Below are positions 1-9,689 of a DNA stretch of 64,000 bases, piece after piece. The notes under the pieces were generated by a model that had not been told where the DNA came from, made no database searches, and saw only the letters and a program-made list of their open reading frames with translations. Position 1 is the first letter of the stretch. Each line of letters opens with the position of its first letter. A program made the translations under genes and the position numbers. Source of the stretch: Erythrobacter sp. HL-111 (GTDB lineage: Bacteria > Pseudomonadota > Alphaproteobacteria > Sphingomonadales > Sphingomonadaceae); NCBI RefSeq assembly GCF_900105095.1, contig NZ_LT629743.1, positions 1,364,001 through 1,428,000 on the forward strand, given 5' to 3'.

Positions 1-2
1 CA

Positions 3-71
3 AAGCTCTTCCTGCACCTCGACCCGGCGGCGCAGGAGCGCGTCGCCCGCTGGTTCGAGCAGCGCGGCTAG
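3..71 (+). CDS. C-terminal end of an unidentified protein (partial)
   Basis: An open frame enters from the left edge and stops at TAG (69-71); the last 22 residues end in WFEQRG. The tail is too short to name a family. The stop codon lies inside the CTAG target duplication (68-71) of the IS that follows. On the other side of the IS the minus-strand protease gene also ends in TAG within the second CTAG (1731-1734). Before the insertion the two genes must have been convergent and shared one palindromic CTAG as both stop codons. Confidence 0.55.
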   Translation, partial: KLFLHLDPAAQERVARWFEQRG

Positions 72-1730
72 CCCGGATTATTCACCGGCGGTGGTCTGAC
101 GGGTTGGCGGGAGTGGCGTAAGCATTTGCATTGTTGTAGGAATGTGGTTGCTTAAGCCAGACCTGCAACGGGGCAAAATATGCCACAGACCACACCCGCC
201 GGATGCGATGATAGCGCGTCCGTATTTTCGTTTCCAGCAGTGCGCGGCAAGAAGGTCACAGCTGCGTTTGACGGCGGCAGGCTGACCTCGGATGGCGGGG
301 TCCTGGTGCTGGCTCAGGCCGAGCGCATGATGGGGCTCTGCCAGCGGCTTGCGGCGTGTATTGCCGATCCGCGCGATCCTGCTCGGGTGGTTCATCGGCT
401 TGAAGATATCCTGCGCGCGCGGATGTTCGCGATCGCCTGCGGCTATGAGGATGCCGATGATCTCGACGCTCTGCGCGATGATCCGGGCTTCCGCCTTGCG
501 CTGGGCAAGCTGCCGGGATCGGGTGCGGGGTTGGCCAGCCAACCGACGATGAGCCGCTGGGAGAATGCGCCGAGCACGCGCGAGCTGGCAAAGATGCTGG
601 GGATCATGATCGACATCTACTGCGCCAGCTACCCCACTCCGCCGGCGGCGGTGACGCTGGATATCGATGACACCTGCGACGTCGTGCACGGCTATCAGCA
701 ACTCTCCTTCTGGAACGGACATCATGGGGAGCGCTGCTTCCTGCCGATCCATGTCTACGACACGGCAACGGGCCGGCCGGTGGCGATGCTGCTGCGCACG
801 GGCAAGACGCCTTCTGGCAAGGAGGCGGCAGGGCATATCCGGCGTCTGGTGCGCCATCTTCGCCGCCACTGGCCCGATACCCACATCACCATCCGAGGCG
901 ACGGGCATTATGGACGGCCCGAGGTCATGGCCTTCTGCGAGGCGGCCCATGTCGATTACGTGTTCGGTCTGCCGACCAACGCCGCGCTGCGCGCTGATCC
1001 GGTTATCGTCACTGCCGCCGATGCCTGCGCGGTCCGCCGCGCCGAGTGCCAACTCCCGGTCCTGCACAGCTATGCCGAGACCCGCTACGGCGCGAAGAGC
1101 TGGAACCGCCAGCGCCGCGTCGTCGCCAGGATCGAGGCCAGCACGCTGGGCATGGATATCCGCTATGTCGTCACATCGCTAACCCAAGGCTCGGCTGAAT
1201 ACATCTATGACACGCTCTACTGTGCGCGCGGGCAGGCCGAGAACTTGATCAAGCTGCACAAGACCCAGCTGGCCAGTGACCGCACCTCGTGCCGGTCGGC
1301 GAACGCCAACCAGATGCGCCTGATCCTGCACACCGCTGCCTACTGGCTGCTGTGGCGCGTTCAGCAGGCGATCCCAAAGACCACCGCTCTGGCAAAAGCC
1401 GAGTTTACGACCCTGCGCCTGCGGCTGCTCAAGGTTGCTGCCCGCGTCATGGAAAGCGCCACCCGAATCCGCGTAGCGTTCGCCTCTGCGTGCCCCGATG
1501 CCGATCTGATGCGTGCCATCGTTCTCGCGCTCAAGCCTGCGCCGACGTAGCGGGCGCGGCAGTGCCGCAGAAACCCCGAGCCAAGTCCTTCAACCAGAAA
1601 AGCCCATCGATCACAGCGCGGTGAAACAGACGCCAGCGGTGCCGCACGCCCGCTCTACGCCGCCGCACGCAGCAGTGGCGTCAAGCTCGCGCCGAGAGGC
1701 GCCCAACCGCATCGCCGTGAATAAGAGAGG
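72..1730 (+). mobile_element. IS1380-family insertion sequence, copy 1 (1659 bp)
   Basis: The element has imperfect terminal inverted repeats: the left end starts CCCGGATTATTCAC and the right end, read inward, starts CCTCTCTTATTCAC. It carries one transposase gene. It is flanked on both sides by CTAG (68-71 and 1731-1734), a 4-bp target duplication, so this is a simple intact insertion. Two further copies of exactly the same length lie at 38149-39807 and 58266-59924. Copy 1 differs from both of them at three silent positions near 892, 934 and 937. Such near-identity points to recent transposition in this genome. Confidence 0.95.
180..1550 (+). CDS. IS1380-family DDE transposase (copy 1)
   Basis: This 456-aa transposase mobilises the surrounding element. 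The DDE catalytic triad can be placed at D161 or D163 in the DIDDT motif, D241 in RGDGHYGRPE and E354 in GQAENLIK. This layout and the length fit IS1380-type transposases (DDE group 1). Translation starts at ATG 180, about 108 bp inside the left end. The frame is complete and identical in protein sequence to copy 2; copy 3 differs by one residue (H296R). A 329-aa antisense frame across the 5' half is a GC-driven shadow. The enzyme is expected to be functional because no stop or frameshift is present. Confidence 0.95.
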   Translation: MPQTTPAGCDDSASVFSFPAVRGKKVTAAFDGGRLTSDGGVLVLAQAERMMGLCQRLAACIADPRDPARVVHRLEDILRARMFAIACGYEDADDLDALRDDPGFRLALGKLPGSGAGLASQPTMSRWENAPSTRELAKMLGIMIDIYCASYPTPPAAVTLDIDDTCDVVHGYQQLSFWNGHHGERCFLPIHVYDTATGRPVAMLLRTGKTPSGKEAAGHIRRLVRHLRRHWPDTHITIRGDGHYGRPEVMAFCEAAHVDYVFGLPTNAALRADPVIVTAADACAVRRAECQLPVLHSYAETRYGAKSWNRQRRVVARIEASTLGMDIRYVVTSLTQGSAEYIYDTLYCARGQAENLIKLHKTQLASDRTSCRSANANQMRLILHTAAYWLLWRVQQAIPKTTALAKAEFTTLRLRLLKVAARVMESATRIRVAFASACPDADLMRAIVLALKPAPT

Positions 1731-2411
1731 CTAGAGCCCCGACACGATGTCGGCGAGGTGCAGGAACAGCCCCATCGCGATCCCCAGCGGCGGCAGCAGC
1801 AGCGCCTCGAGCCAGCCGGTCCCGAAGAACCAGCTATAGGCGATCACGCCCAGCAGCAGGACGATCCCCACCTGCTGCAGCCGTGCCCAGTAGAAGCGCA
1901 GCCGGTCGGGCAGCAGCCCGCCGACGATGTGCGACCCGTCGAAGGGCGGGATCGGCAGCAGGTTGAACAGGCCGAGGAAGATGTTGATGAGGAGGAACAG
2001 CGTCAGCACCGTGCCCAGCACGTTGCCCTCGACCAGGATGCTCGCCCCGTTGATCGCGCTCAGCACGCCGATCAGGACCGCGCCGAGCGCGGCGAGCACG
2101 AAATTGCTAGCCGGCCCCGCCAGCGCGACCGCCATCATTCCGTAGCGCGGGCTTTTCAGGCGATACTGGTTGACCGGGACCGGCTTGGCCCAGCCGAAGG
2201 CGGGCGCCCCGGCGAGCAAGAGCGCGCCCGGCACGAGCAGCGTGCCCACCGGATCGACATGGCGAATGGGGTTGAGCGTCAGCCGCCCGCGCTCGCTCGC
2301 GGTGGGATCGCCCAGCAGCTTCGCCACGTAGCCATGCGCGACTTCGTGGAACACGATCGCGACGATGAGGCAGGGGACGAGCAGGAGAACGAGCGTGACG
2401 GTGTCTTCCAT
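1731..2411 (-). CDS. Site-2 protease family (M50) membrane metalloprotease
   Basis: This 226-aa multi-pass membrane protein belongs to the M50 family of intramembrane zinc proteases. The zinc motif HEVAH is at residues 22-26 in the first transmembrane segment, and the third-ligand region reads LLPIPPFDGSH near residue 155. It is the short, PDZ-less type, not full-length RseP. The substrate cannot be told from sequence. The stop codon TAG lies in the CTAG duplicated by IS copy 1, so the insertion left the reading frame intact. tdk lies 41 bp upstream on the same strand and could be cotranscribed. Confidence 0.9.
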   Translation of the reverse strand: MEDTVTLVLLLVPCLIVAIVFHEVAHGYVAKLLGDPTASERGRLTLNPIRHVDPVGTLLVPGALLLAGAPAFGWAKPVPVNQYRLKSPRYGMMAVALAGPASNFVLAALGAVLIGVLSAINGASILVEGNVLGTVLTLFLLINIFLGLFNLLPIPPFDGSHIVGGLLPDRLRFYWARLQQVGIVLLLGVIAYSWFFGTGWLEALLLPPLGIAMGLFLHLADIVSGL

Positions 2412-2452
2412 GACGGATCAGATAGGCATCGCGGGACCTGCGCGCCATACGC

Positions 2453-3052
2453 CTAGCGCGCGAGGGCCTGCGAAAAATGCCGCCGGCACAGCGCGACGTA
2501 GCTTTCGTTGCCGCCGATCGCGGTCTGCTCACCCTCGCGGATCGGCTCGCCCGCCGCATCGACGCGCAGGTTCATCGTCGCCTTGCGCCCGCAATGGCAC
2601 ACGGCCTTTAGTTCGACGAGCGCATCGGCAATGCCCAGCAGAATGGCCGAGCCGGGGAAGAGTTCGCCGCGGAAATCGGTCCTGAGTCCGTAGCAAAGGA
2701 CCGGGATCCCGGCCTCGTCGCACAGCCGGGCGAGCTGCCAGACCTGGGCAGGGGTCAGGAACTGCGCCTCGTCCACGAGCACGCAGTCGATCCCCCGCTC
2801 CCCGAACGCGTTCTCGCCCTCGTTCTCGTGCGCGACGGCGACGGCGTCATGGAGATCGGTCGCAGGTCCGAAACGATGCGCTTCGGCCTCGAGCCCGATG
2901 CGGCTGCGGATCATCCCCTCGGAACGCGTGTCGAGCGCGGCGGTCCACAGCATCGTGTTCATTCCCCGCTCGCGGTAATTGAAATCGGCCTGCAGCAGGC
3001 TCGATGACTTGCCCGCGTTCATGCTCGAATAGTAGAAATAGAGCTTGGCCAA
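2453..3052 (-). CDS. tdk: Thymidine kinase
   Basis: This enzyme phosphorylates thymidine to dTMP in the salvage pathway. The N-terminus has the type II kinase P-loop (SSMNAGKSSSLL), followed by the DEAQFL Walker B motif and a C-terminal zinc-binding segment with CHCGRKA and a later Cys. The open frame extends upstream to 3241, but that would overlap the divergent yceI gene. I chose a TTG start at 3052, because it begins the family-typical LAKLYFYYS sequence and is preceded by GGAGG with good spacing. The result is 199 aa, the usual length. Confidence 0.9.
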   Translation of the reverse strand: MAKLYFYYSSMNAGKSSSLLQADFNYRERGMNTMLWTAALDTRSEGMIRSRIGLEAEAHRFGPATDLHDAVAVAHENEGENAFGERGIDCVLVDEAQFLTPAQVWQLARLCDEAGIPVLCYGLRTDFRGELFPGSAILLGIADALVELKAVCHCGRKATMNLRVDAAGEPIREGEQTAIGGNESYVALCRRHFSQALAR

Positions 3053-3180
3053 ACCGCCCTCCCGTGCGCGATCTGGTCCTAGCGGGGGAGCCGGGATCGC
3101 ACCAGCCGGGCGAGGCCAGCATTCCCCGGCGAAACCTTTTGTGCCATCACGGGTTGGGTTCGCGAAGGGACGCCCGTCGA

Positions 3181-3768
3181 ATGCAAGCGATCCGCCTCCT
3201 GCTGCTGCCGCTTCTCGCATTGTTCGCGGGGCTTGCGGCATTGGCGCAGCAGCCGGGCTCGGGCGCGCTCGACTACCGGCTCGATGCCAATGCGAGCAAC
3301 GTGTCCGCCCGCGTCCCCTTCTTCGGCCTCGCCAGCAAGACCGCGCGCTTTCCGAGGATGGAGGGCGCGGTCACCATCGTCCCCGACGCGCCCGAACGCG
3401 CGGTGATCGACGTGACCTTCGATGCCGAAGCGATCGAGGCGCCCGACCGCGTGACTCTGCGGCGGCTGAGGGGCGAGAAGTTCTTCTGGGTGGAGCGCTA
3501 TCCCGAGATTCGTTTCGTCGGGCGCGCGCTCAAGCTGACGAACCCGCGCGAAGGCACGCTCGACGGGGAACTGACCGCACGCGGGGTGAGCCGGCCGCAG
3601 GTGCTGAAGGTGACTTTCGAAACCCCGCCGGCCGAAGCGGTGGGCCAGCCGATCAGCTTCACCGGCCGCACGACGATCGACCGGCGCGATTACGGGATGA
3701 CCAGCTTCCCCCTGATCGTCGGAAACAAGGTCGACATCGAACTGCGCGCGCGGATGGTGCCGCGCTGA
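3181..3768 (+). CDS. yceI: YceI-family periplasmic lipocalin-like protein
   Basis: The protein has 195 aa with a clear signal peptide (residues 1-22, hydrophobic core LLLLPLLALFAGLAALA). The body matches the YceI fold, a beta-barrel that binds isoprenoid-type lipids, with the typical C-terminal pattern DYGMTSFPLIVGNKVDIEL. It should be exported to the periplasm. The ligand is unknown. It is divergent from tdk and convergent with rbfA, with a hairpin between it and rbfA. A longer upstream frame exists but lacks a signal peptide at its start, so ATG 3181 is preferred. Confidence 0.88.
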   Translation: MQAIRLLLLPLLALFAGLAALAQQPGSGALDYRLDANASNVSARVPFFGLASKTARFPRMEGAVTIVPDAPERAVIDVTFDAEAIEAPDRVTLRRLRGEKFFWVERYPEIRFVGRALKLTNPREGTLDGELTARGVSRPQVLKVTFETPPAEAVGQPISFTGRTTIDRRDYGMTSFPLIVGNKVDIELRARMVPR

Positions 3769-3807
3769 AGCCCGGCCCGCGTCCCGGCGAAGGCGGGGAC
3801 CCGGGCT
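3769..3807. terminator. Bidirectional hairpin between convergent yceI and rbfA
   Basis: AGCCCGG (3769-3775) pairs with CCGGGCT (3801-3807), and an inner GTCCC pairs with GGGAC around a short loop, leaving a small bulge on the left arm. It begins directly after the yceI stop codon and lies just before the rbfA stop. It has no strong T-run, so it could equally be a copy of a repeated extragenic palindrome that serves as a terminator. Confidence 0.5.
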
Positions 3808-3819
3808 CTTCCAGGCGCT

Positions 3820-4227
3820 CTATTCCTCCTCGTCGCCGTCGAGGTCCCGCGCGACCTTGGGATCGCGCAGCAGCGCCTCGATCCGGTCGGCCTCGGCGAA
3901 GCTCTCGTCCTTGCGGAACTTCAGCCTGGGCGCGAACTTGAGGCCCAGTCGCTTCGCCACCTCGCGCTGGAGGAAGGCGGTGTTCTGCCTGAGCGCCGAC
4001 ACCACCTCGTCCTCGGCCTGGCCGAGCAGCGGTTTCACATAGGCCGTCGCGTGGCGCAGGTCGGGAGTCATGCGGACCTCGGTCACGGAAATGTTCGCCG
4101 CGCTCACCGTCTCGTCATGCACCTCGCGCCGGGCGAGGAGTTCGGACAGGATGTGCCGCACCCGCTCGCCCACCTTGAGGACGCGGACCGAATGCTGTTC
4201 GGCGGTGTAGTCCTGTTTCCTCGCCAT
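3820..4227 (-). CDS. rbfA: 30S ribosome-binding factor A
   Basis: RbfA is a small KH-fold protein that matures the 16S rRNA 5' end in the 30S subunit, and is needed especially in the cold. The protein starts MARKQD and contains the family pattern [19 protein letters not shown] and [23 protein letters not shown] sequence, with an acidic tail (DGDEEE). The ATG at 4227 overlaps the TGA of the upstream thioesterase gene (TGATG), which suggests translational coupling. A GTG one codon earlier (4230) is an alternative. It is the last gene of the rimP-nusA-infB group. Confidence 0.93.
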   Translation of the reverse strand: MARKQDYTAEQHSVRVLKVGERVRHILSELLARREVHDETVSAANISVTEVRMTPDLRHATAYVKPLLGQAEDEVVSALRQNTAFLQREVAKRLGLKFAPRLKFRKDESFAEADRIEALLRDPKVARDLDGDEEE

Positions 4228-4664
4228 CACGCCATTCCCGTCGATTCCGGCGTCGGACGCGGGGTCGGGATTGCGGTCGAGGTCGCGCGGGCCATCAGCT
4301 TGCCGTCCTCGGACAGGAGCTCCGCCTCGAGGAAGACGACCTTGCGCCCCGCTTTCACGACGCGCCCCTTGCCGATCAGCGGGCCTTCGGGGATCAGTCG
4401 GATGAGGCTCATGGTGATGTCGAGATTGAGCGGCGCCATCTCGCCCCCGGTGGCGGCGACATAGGCATAACCCATCACGTCATCGAGATAGCCCGCGACC
4501 AGCCCGCCCTGCACCCCGCCGCGCCAGGTGGTCATCTCGCGGCGCACGGTAAAGCGCATGGTCGCGGTCTGCGTTTCCTCGTCCCAGCCCATGAATTGAG
4601 AGCCGAGCAACGCGGAATGGGGCGAGGTGTCGTGGTCCTCGGGGAAGTAGCTGATGTCGTTCAT
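4227..4664 (-). CDS. PaaI-type hotdog-fold thioesterase
   Basis: This 145-aa protein has the hotdog thioesterase pattern, with the central [19 protein letters not shown] segment typical of PaaI-like acyl-CoA thioesterases. Its substrate cannot be inferred. It sits between infB and rbfA, where other bacteria usually have no gene, and its stop codon overlaps the rbfA start. The placement suggests only cotranscription with the translation genes, not a role in translation. Confidence 0.8.
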   Translation of the reverse strand: MNDISYFPEDHDTSPHSALLGSQFMGWDEETQTATMRFTVRREMTTWRGGVQGGLVAGYLDDVMGYAYVAATGGEMAPLNLDITMSLIRLIPEGPLIGKGRVVKAGRKVVFLEAELLSEDGKLMARATSTAIPTPRPTPESTGMA

Positions 4665-4681
4665 TCAGCGCGCTCCGGTGA

Positions 4682-7246
4682 TCAGAACTCCAGCGTCCGC
4701 TCGCGCTCCTCTACGGAGAACACCTCGAGGTTGTCGCCCGGCTTGATGTCGTTTGTGTCCTCCAGAACCACACCGCATTCGAGGCCTGCGCGGACTTCGT
4801 CCACGTCGTCCTTGAACCGGCGGAGCGAGGCGATCCTGGTCGCCGAGACGATGACGTCGTCGCGGGTGAGACGCGCGAACAGGCCCTTGCGGATCGCCCC
4901 GTCGAGCACGAGGAGGCCAGCGGCCTTGTCCTTCTTGCCCGCCGGGAAGACCTGCTTGACCTCGGCGCGGCCGACGACCGTCTCGATCCTTTCGGGACCA
5001 AGCTCGCCCGCCATCTCCTTCGCGACCTCTTCGGTCAGGTGGTAGATGACATCGTAATACATCATCCTGACGTTGTCGCGCTTGACGAGGTCGCGCGCCT
5101 TGGCGTTGGGGCGCACGTTGAAGCCGATGATCGGGGCGTTGGAGGCAGCCGCGAGCGAGACGTCCGTCTCGGTGATCGCGCCGACGCCGGCGTGCAGCAC
5201 GCGCACCTTGATCTCGTCGTTCGAGATGTTGTGGAGCGCGTTGACGATTGCCTCGACGCTGCCCTGCACGTCGGCCTTCACCAGCACCGGCCATTCGATG
5301 ACGTTCGCCTTCAGGTTGTTGAACATCGTGTCGAAATTGGTCGGCGCCAGCGCGGTGCGCTTTTCGGTCGCCTTTTCCTTGCGGTACTGGGCCACTTCGC
5401 GGGCGCGCTGTTCGTTCTCGACCACGGTCAGCTGGTCGCCGGCCGAGGGCACGCCGCCGAGGCCGAGGACCTCAACCGGCATGGAGGGGCCGGCTTCCTT
5501 GATCTGCTTGCCGCTGTCGTCGACGATCGCGCGCACGCGGCCGCTTTCGGTGCCGACGACGAAGGTGTCGCCGCGCTTCAGCGTCCCGCGCGTCACCAGC
5601 ACGGTGGCGACGGGGCCGCGGCCCTTGTCGAGTTGCGCCTCGATCACGGTCGCCTCGGCCGGGCGGTCGGGCCGGGCCTTGAGTTCGAGCAGTTCGGCCT
5701 GCAGCGCGATCGCGTCGAGCAGGTCGTCGAGCCCCGCGCCGGTCTTGGCCGAAACCTCGACATCCTGCACGTCGCCCGACAGCTTCTCGACGATCACCTC
5801 GTGTTCGAGCAGGCGGTTGCGCACGTTGTCGGGGCGCGCCTCGTCCTTGTCGATCTTGTTGATCGCGACGATCATGGGAACGCCCGCGGCCTTGGTGTGA
5901 TTGATGGCCTCGATCGTCTGCGGCATGATCCCGTCATCGGCCGCCACCACCAGCACGACGATGTCGGTGACGTTGGCCCCGCGCGCGCGCATTTCGGTGA
6001 AGGCCGCGTGGCCGGGCGTGTCGAGGAAGGTGATCTTGTCCTTCGACTTGGTCGTGACCTGGTAACTGCCGATGTGCTGGGTGATGCCGCCGGCTTCGCC
6101 CTTGGTCACGTCGGTGCCGCGCAGGGCATCGAGCAGGCTGGTCTTGCCGTGGTCGACATGGCCCATGATCGTCACCACCGGGGGACGCGGGCGCAGCGTT
6201 TCCTCGGGGTCCTTCTCGGTGCTGGTGTCGATGTCGATGTCGGCTTCGGACACGCGCTTGATGTTGTGGCCGAATTCCTCGACCAGCAGTTCGGCGGTGT
6301 CGGCGTCGATGGTCTGGTTGACCGTCACCATCATGCCCATGTTGAACAGCGCCTTGACGAGGTCCGCGCCCTTCTCGGCCATGCGGTTGGCGAGTTCCTG
6401 CACCGTGATCGCCTCGGGGACGACGACGTCGCGGACCTGCTTCTCGCGCGGCTTGGCCGAGCCGCCGCCCTGCATCCGGCGCTCCTTTTCGCGCGCCCGC
6501 TTGAGCGCAGCGAGGCTGCGGGCGCGGCGGCCCTCGTCCTCGTTGAGCGCGCGGGTGACGGTGAGCTTGCCCGAACGGCGCTTGTCCTTGCCGCCGGTGG
6601 CAGGTGCGGGGCGCTTTTCTTCCTTCTTCTTCTTTTCCGCCTTCTTGGGTTCGGGCCGGGCGACCGGCGTGAACTTGCGCGCGGCCGGGACCGGCGCGGC
6701 CTTTTCCTGAGCCTGCCCCTGATCCGCGGCGGGGGTTGCGGGCACCGCGGACGTCGGAGCCTCGGCCTCGGCGGGTGCCTCGGCCTGCCTTTTCGCTTCC
6801 TCGGCGGCGCGCTTTTCGGCCTCTTCCTCGGCCTTGCGGTTCTCCTCGGCGCGGCGCCTTTCCTCCTCGGCTGCCTTGCGCGCCTGTTCGTCCTCGCGCT
6901 TGCGCGCTTCCTCGGCGAAACGCAGGCGTTCTTCCTCGGCCTCGCGCTGGAGGCGCTTCACGCGCTCCTGCGGGGTCTCGCCGGGAGGCGCCTTGGATAC
7001 GGGGGCCGGTTTCTTCGCGACCGGCGCGGGGCTCGGCGCGGGCGCGGGGGCAGGGGCCGGGGCGGGCGCGGGGGTCGGCGCGGGCGCCGCCGTCTCGCCG
7101 GGCTTGACGAGCTTGCGCCGCCGCTTCACCTCGACCGCGACCTTGTTGGTGCGGCCGTGGCTGAAGGTCTGCTTGACCTCGCCGGCATCGACCGCGCGCT
7201 TCAGGCCCAGCGGCTTACGGGTGCGTTTCTCTTTATCGTCGCTCAT
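4682..7246 (-). CDS. infB: Translation initiation factor IF-2
   Basis: IF-2 is the GTPase that brings fMet-tRNA to the 30S subunit and promotes subunit joining. At 854 aa it is full length. Residues 1-350 are a long, highly charged Ala/Glu/Lys/Arg region with a Pro-Ala repeat (about residues 54-75). The G domain follows with GHVDHGKT (362-369), DTPGH (about 409-413) and NKID (about 463), then domains II-IV. The gene starts 9 bp after the ylxR-like gene. A 1027-aa plus-strand frame over it is an antisense artefact of high GC. Confidence 0.97.
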   Translation of the reverse strand: MSDDKEKRTRKPLGLKRAVDAGEVKQTFSHGRTNKVAVEVKRRRKLVKPGETAAPAPTPAPAPAPAPAPAPSPAPVAKKPAPVSKAPPGETPQERVKRLQREAEEERLRFAEEARKREDEQARKAAEEERRRAEENRKAEEEAEKRAAEEAKRQAEAPAEAEAPTSAVPATPAADQGQAQEKAAPVPAARKFTPVARPEPKKAEKKKKEEKRPAPATGGKDKRRSGKLTVTRALNEDEGRRARSLAALKRAREKERRMQGGGSAKPREKQVRDVVVPEAITVQELANRMAEKGADLVKALFNMGMMVTVNQTIDADTAELLVEEFGHNIKRVSEADIDIDTSTEKDPEETLRPRPPVVTIMGHVDHGKTSLLDALRGTDVTKGEAGGITQHIGSYQVTTKSKDKITFLDTPGHAAFTEMRARGANVTDIVVLVVAADDGIMPQTIEAINHTKAAGVPMIVAINKIDKDEARPDNVRNRLLEHEVIVEKLSGDVQDVEVSAKTGAGLDDLLDAIALQAELLELKARPDRPAEATVIEAQLDKGRGPVATVLVTRGTLKRGDTFVVGTESGRVRAIVDDSGKQIKEAGPSMPVEVLGLGGVPSAGDQLTVVENEQRAREVAQYRKEKATEKRTALAPTNFDTMFNNLKANVIEWPVLVKADVQGSVEAIVNALHNISNDEIKVRVLHAGVGAITETDVSLAAASNAPIIGFNVRPNAKARDLVKRDNVRMMYYDVIYHLTEEVAKEMAGELGPERIETVVGRAEVKQVFPAGKKDKAAGLLVLDGAIRKGLFARLTRDDVIVSATRIASLRRFKDDVDEVRAGLECGVVLEDTNDIKPGDNLEVFSVEERERTLEF

Positions 7247-7255
7247 TCTGGCTCG

Positions 7256-8047
7256 TCAGTCCTTCGCAAAATCATCAACGCCGGCGCCCGGTGCGCCGGC
7301 CGTGTCGGCGGCCATCTGCCGCGTGCCGGATTGGCCCGCTGCGCCCGCCATGTAGTTCGAGAGGCGGGCGGCCGCATGGGCGACCCGCGAAGCCGGCGAG
7401 GAACCCCCAGCCTCCTGGCCACGGGGATGGGAAATCCCCAGGTGGACCACGTTGTCGCGGCCCAATGCCACAGACAGAGCGGCGCGGTCCAGTGGCAAGA
7501 CCTCGCCCCGCAATCCCGAGCCTTCCGCGTCGCTCCCGACGCGCCAGGCCTGGTCGAGCCGCTTGCGCCCGTCCTCGCTGCTGTCGCGCGCGTGGAACAG
7601 CAACGCGATCCGGCCGCTGCGGGCCTGCTCCTCGATCCGCGCGGAGCCGAGCACCACGTGCCCGGCGCGCAGTTCGAGCCCCAGCCGGTCGGCCAGGCTG
7701 CGCGCGAGCGCGGCCTCGATCCGGTCCGCAAGATCCTCCGGAATGGTGAGCTTCGCCCCCCGGAACGCGCGCAGCAGCGCCTTTTTGAGATGGCCCTCGG
7801 CAAGCGCCCTTTCAAGCGCTCCCCGGTCGGGCGCGATCCACGCGCCCCGCCCCGGCGCCTTCGCGCCAGGGTCGGGCAGGACGAGGCTGATCCCGTCCGC
7901 GTCCGGCGGCGCGATGGCAAGGCGCAGCAGGTCCTCCCGTGGAAAGCTCTTCCCCGAGAGAATGCAGCGCCGCTCGCTCCCGTTAGCGCGGGAGGCGGAG
8001 CCCTCGTCGATGTCGTGCGTCAGGCGCTCATTGTTCGGAGTCCGCAT
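7256..8047 (-). CDS. YlxR-like (DUF448) RNA-binding protein
   Basis: The N-terminal part contains the DUF448 signature RRCILSGKSFPREDLLRLAI (about residues 27-46), found in small predicted RNA-binding proteins between nusA and infB. The central part resembles an L7Ae-type ribosomal-protein domain, so this 263-aa form is the two-domain version common in alphaproteobacteria. ATG 8047 lies 20 bp inside the end of nusA, indicating coupling. The longer frame upstream of this is an out-of-frame shadow of nusA. Confidence 0.83.
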   Translation of the reverse strand: MRTPNNERLTHDIDEGSASRANGSERRCILSGKSFPREDLLRLAIAPPDADGISLVLPDPGAKAPGRGAWIAPDRGALERALAEGHLKKALLRAFRGAKLTIPEDLADRIEAALARSLADRLGLELRAGHVVLGSARIEEQARSGRIALLFHARDSSEDGRKRLDQAWRVGSDAEGSGLRGEVLPLDRAALSVALGRDNVVHLGISHPRGQEAGGSSPASRVAHAAARLSNYMAGAAGQSGTRQMAADTAGAPGAGVDDFAKD

Positions 8048-9689
8048 GGGCGGCCTCCTGGCTGTCGGGTTCGCCGGCGGCAGGCGCTTCGTCCTCGAAC
8101 CAGTGCGCGCGGGCGGCCATGATGATCTCGTTGCCCTGCTCTTCGGTGAGGCCGTATTCGCCGAGCACCCCGCCCTTGTCCTGTTCGCGCTGCGGGCGCC
8201 GCATCGGCGGGCCTCCGAGCGCCTTGGCGTCATTGCCGCGGCGGCGCGGCGCCTCGCGCTTCTTCGCGATCAGTTCGTCGGTGGCAAGGTCGGCGAGGTC
8301 GTCCAGCGTCTTGATCCCCGCCTTGCCCAGCGTGACCAGCATAGCTTCGGTGAGATGCGGGAGCTCGGCAAGATCGTCCTCGACGCCGAGTTCGCGGCGG
8401 GCGGCGCGATGCGCCTCCTCCTGCCGTTCGAGCGCCTCGATCGCGCGGCTCTGGAGCTCCTCGGCGAGTTCCTCGTCGAAGCCCTCGATGCTCGCGAGTT
8501 CGGCGAGTTCGACATAGGCGACCTCTTCCAGCTCGGCGAAGCCTTCGGCGACGAGCAGCTGCGAAAGCGTCTCGTCGACGTCGAGCTCCTCCTCGAACAT
8601 CTTGGAGCGTTCGGCGAATTCCTTCGAGCGCTTCTCGGAGGCCTCCTCTTCGGTCATGATGTCGATCTGGTGACCGGTCAGCTGGCTTGCGAGCCGCACG
8701 TTCTGGCCGCGCCGGCCGATCGCGAGGCTGAGCTGGTCATCGGGCACCACGACCTCGATCCGGCCCTCCTCCTCGTCGAGCACGACGCGCGCGACCGTCG
8801 CGGGCTGGAGCGCGTTGACGACGAAGGTCGCGGTGTCTTCCGACCACGGGATGATGTCGATCTTCTCGCCCTGGAGTTCCTGCACGACGGCCTGCACGCG
8901 GCTGCCCTTCATCCCGACGCAGGCGCCGACCGGATCGATCGAGCTGTCGTAACTGATGACCCCGATCTTCGCGCGCGAACCCGGGTCGCGGGCAGCGGCC
9001 TTGATCTCGATGATGCCGTCGTAGATCTCGGGCACTTCCTGCGCGAACAGCTTGCGCATGAAATCGGGCGCGGCGCGGGAAAGGAAGATCTGCGGGCCGC
9101 GGTTGTTGCGCTCGACCTTGGTGATGAGCGCGCGCACCCGCTCGCCCACGCGGGCGGCCTCGCGCGGGATCTGCTGGTCGCGCCGGATGACGCCCTCGGC
9201 CCGGCCGAGATTGACGATCACGTGGCCGAATTCGACCGACTTGATGACGCCGGTGATGATCTCGCCCGCGCGGTCCTTGAATTCCTCGTACTGGCGCTCG
9301 CGCTCGGCATCGCGGACCTTCTGAAAGATCACCTGCTTGGCGCTCTGCGCGTCGATCCGGCCAAGGTCGACCGGGGGCAGCGGGTCGACGATGAAATCGC
9401 CCACCTGCGCGCCGGGCTGGAGCTTTTCGGCCTGCTTGAGATCGACCTGCTTGAAATAGTCCTCGACCTCCTCGACCACCTCGACGACGCGCCACAGGGT
9501 GAGGTCGCCGGTCTGCGGGTCGAGCTTGGCGCGGATGTCGTTTTCCGCGCCATAGCGGTTGCGCGCGCTCTTCTGGATCGCCTCTTCCATTGCCTCGATG
9601 ACGATCGACTTGTCGATCATCTTCTCCGAGGCGACCGCATTGGCGATCGCGAGCAGTTCGGCCTTGTTCGCGGAAATGGCACTGGCCAT
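8028..9689 (-). CDS. nusA: Transcription termination/antitermination protein NusA
   Basis: NusA binds RNA polymerase and controls pausing, termination and antitermination. The 553-aa protein shows the N-terminal domain, an S1 domain (about residues 135-200), two KH domains (GACVGMKGSRVQAVVQEL and LAIGRRGQNVRLASQL) and two acidic C-terminal helix-hairpin repeats. The start ATG 9689 overlaps the rimP stop (TGATG). Sequence upstream in the same frame belongs to rimP in another frame, so it is excluded. Confidence 0.96.
   Translation of the reverse strand: MASAISANKAELLAIANAVASEKMIDKSIVIEAMEEAIQKSARNRYGAENDIRAKLDPQTGDLTLWRVVEVVEEVEDYFKQVDLKQAEKLQPGAQVGDFIVDPLPPVDLGRIDAQSAKQVIFQKVRDAERERQYEEFKDRAGEIITGVIKSVEFGHVIVNLGRAEGVIRRDQQIPREAARVGERVRALITKVERNNRGPQIFLSRAAPDFMRKLFAQEVPEIYDGIIEIKAAARDPGSRAKIGVISYDSSIDPVGACVGMKGSRVQAVVQELQGEKIDIIPWSEDTATFVVNALQPATVARVVLDEEEGRIEVVVPDDQLSLAIGRRGQNVRLASQLTGHQIDIMTEEEASEKRSKEFAERSKMFEEELDVDETLSQLLVAEGFAELEEVAYVELAELASIEGFDEELAEELQSRAIEALERQEEAHRAARRELGVEDDLAELPHLTEAMLVTLGKAGIKTLDDLADLATDELIAKKREAPRRRGNDAKALGGPPMRRPQREQDKGGVLGEYGLTEEQGNEIIMAARAHWFEDEAPAAGEPDSQEAAHADSEQ

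Noticed and set aside
78..1067. 329-aa minus-strand frame in IS copy 1, repeated in copies 2 and 3
   Set aside because: It lies antisense to the transposase. Its repetition is due only to the element being repeated, and codon composition looks like a shadow.
5039..8122. 1027-aa open frame on the plus strand
   Set aside because: It runs antisense over infB and the ylxR-like gene, is rich in Arg/Ala/Gly/Asp/Val repeats without domains, and infB on the other strand is a clear conserved gene. High GC keeps the antisense frame open.
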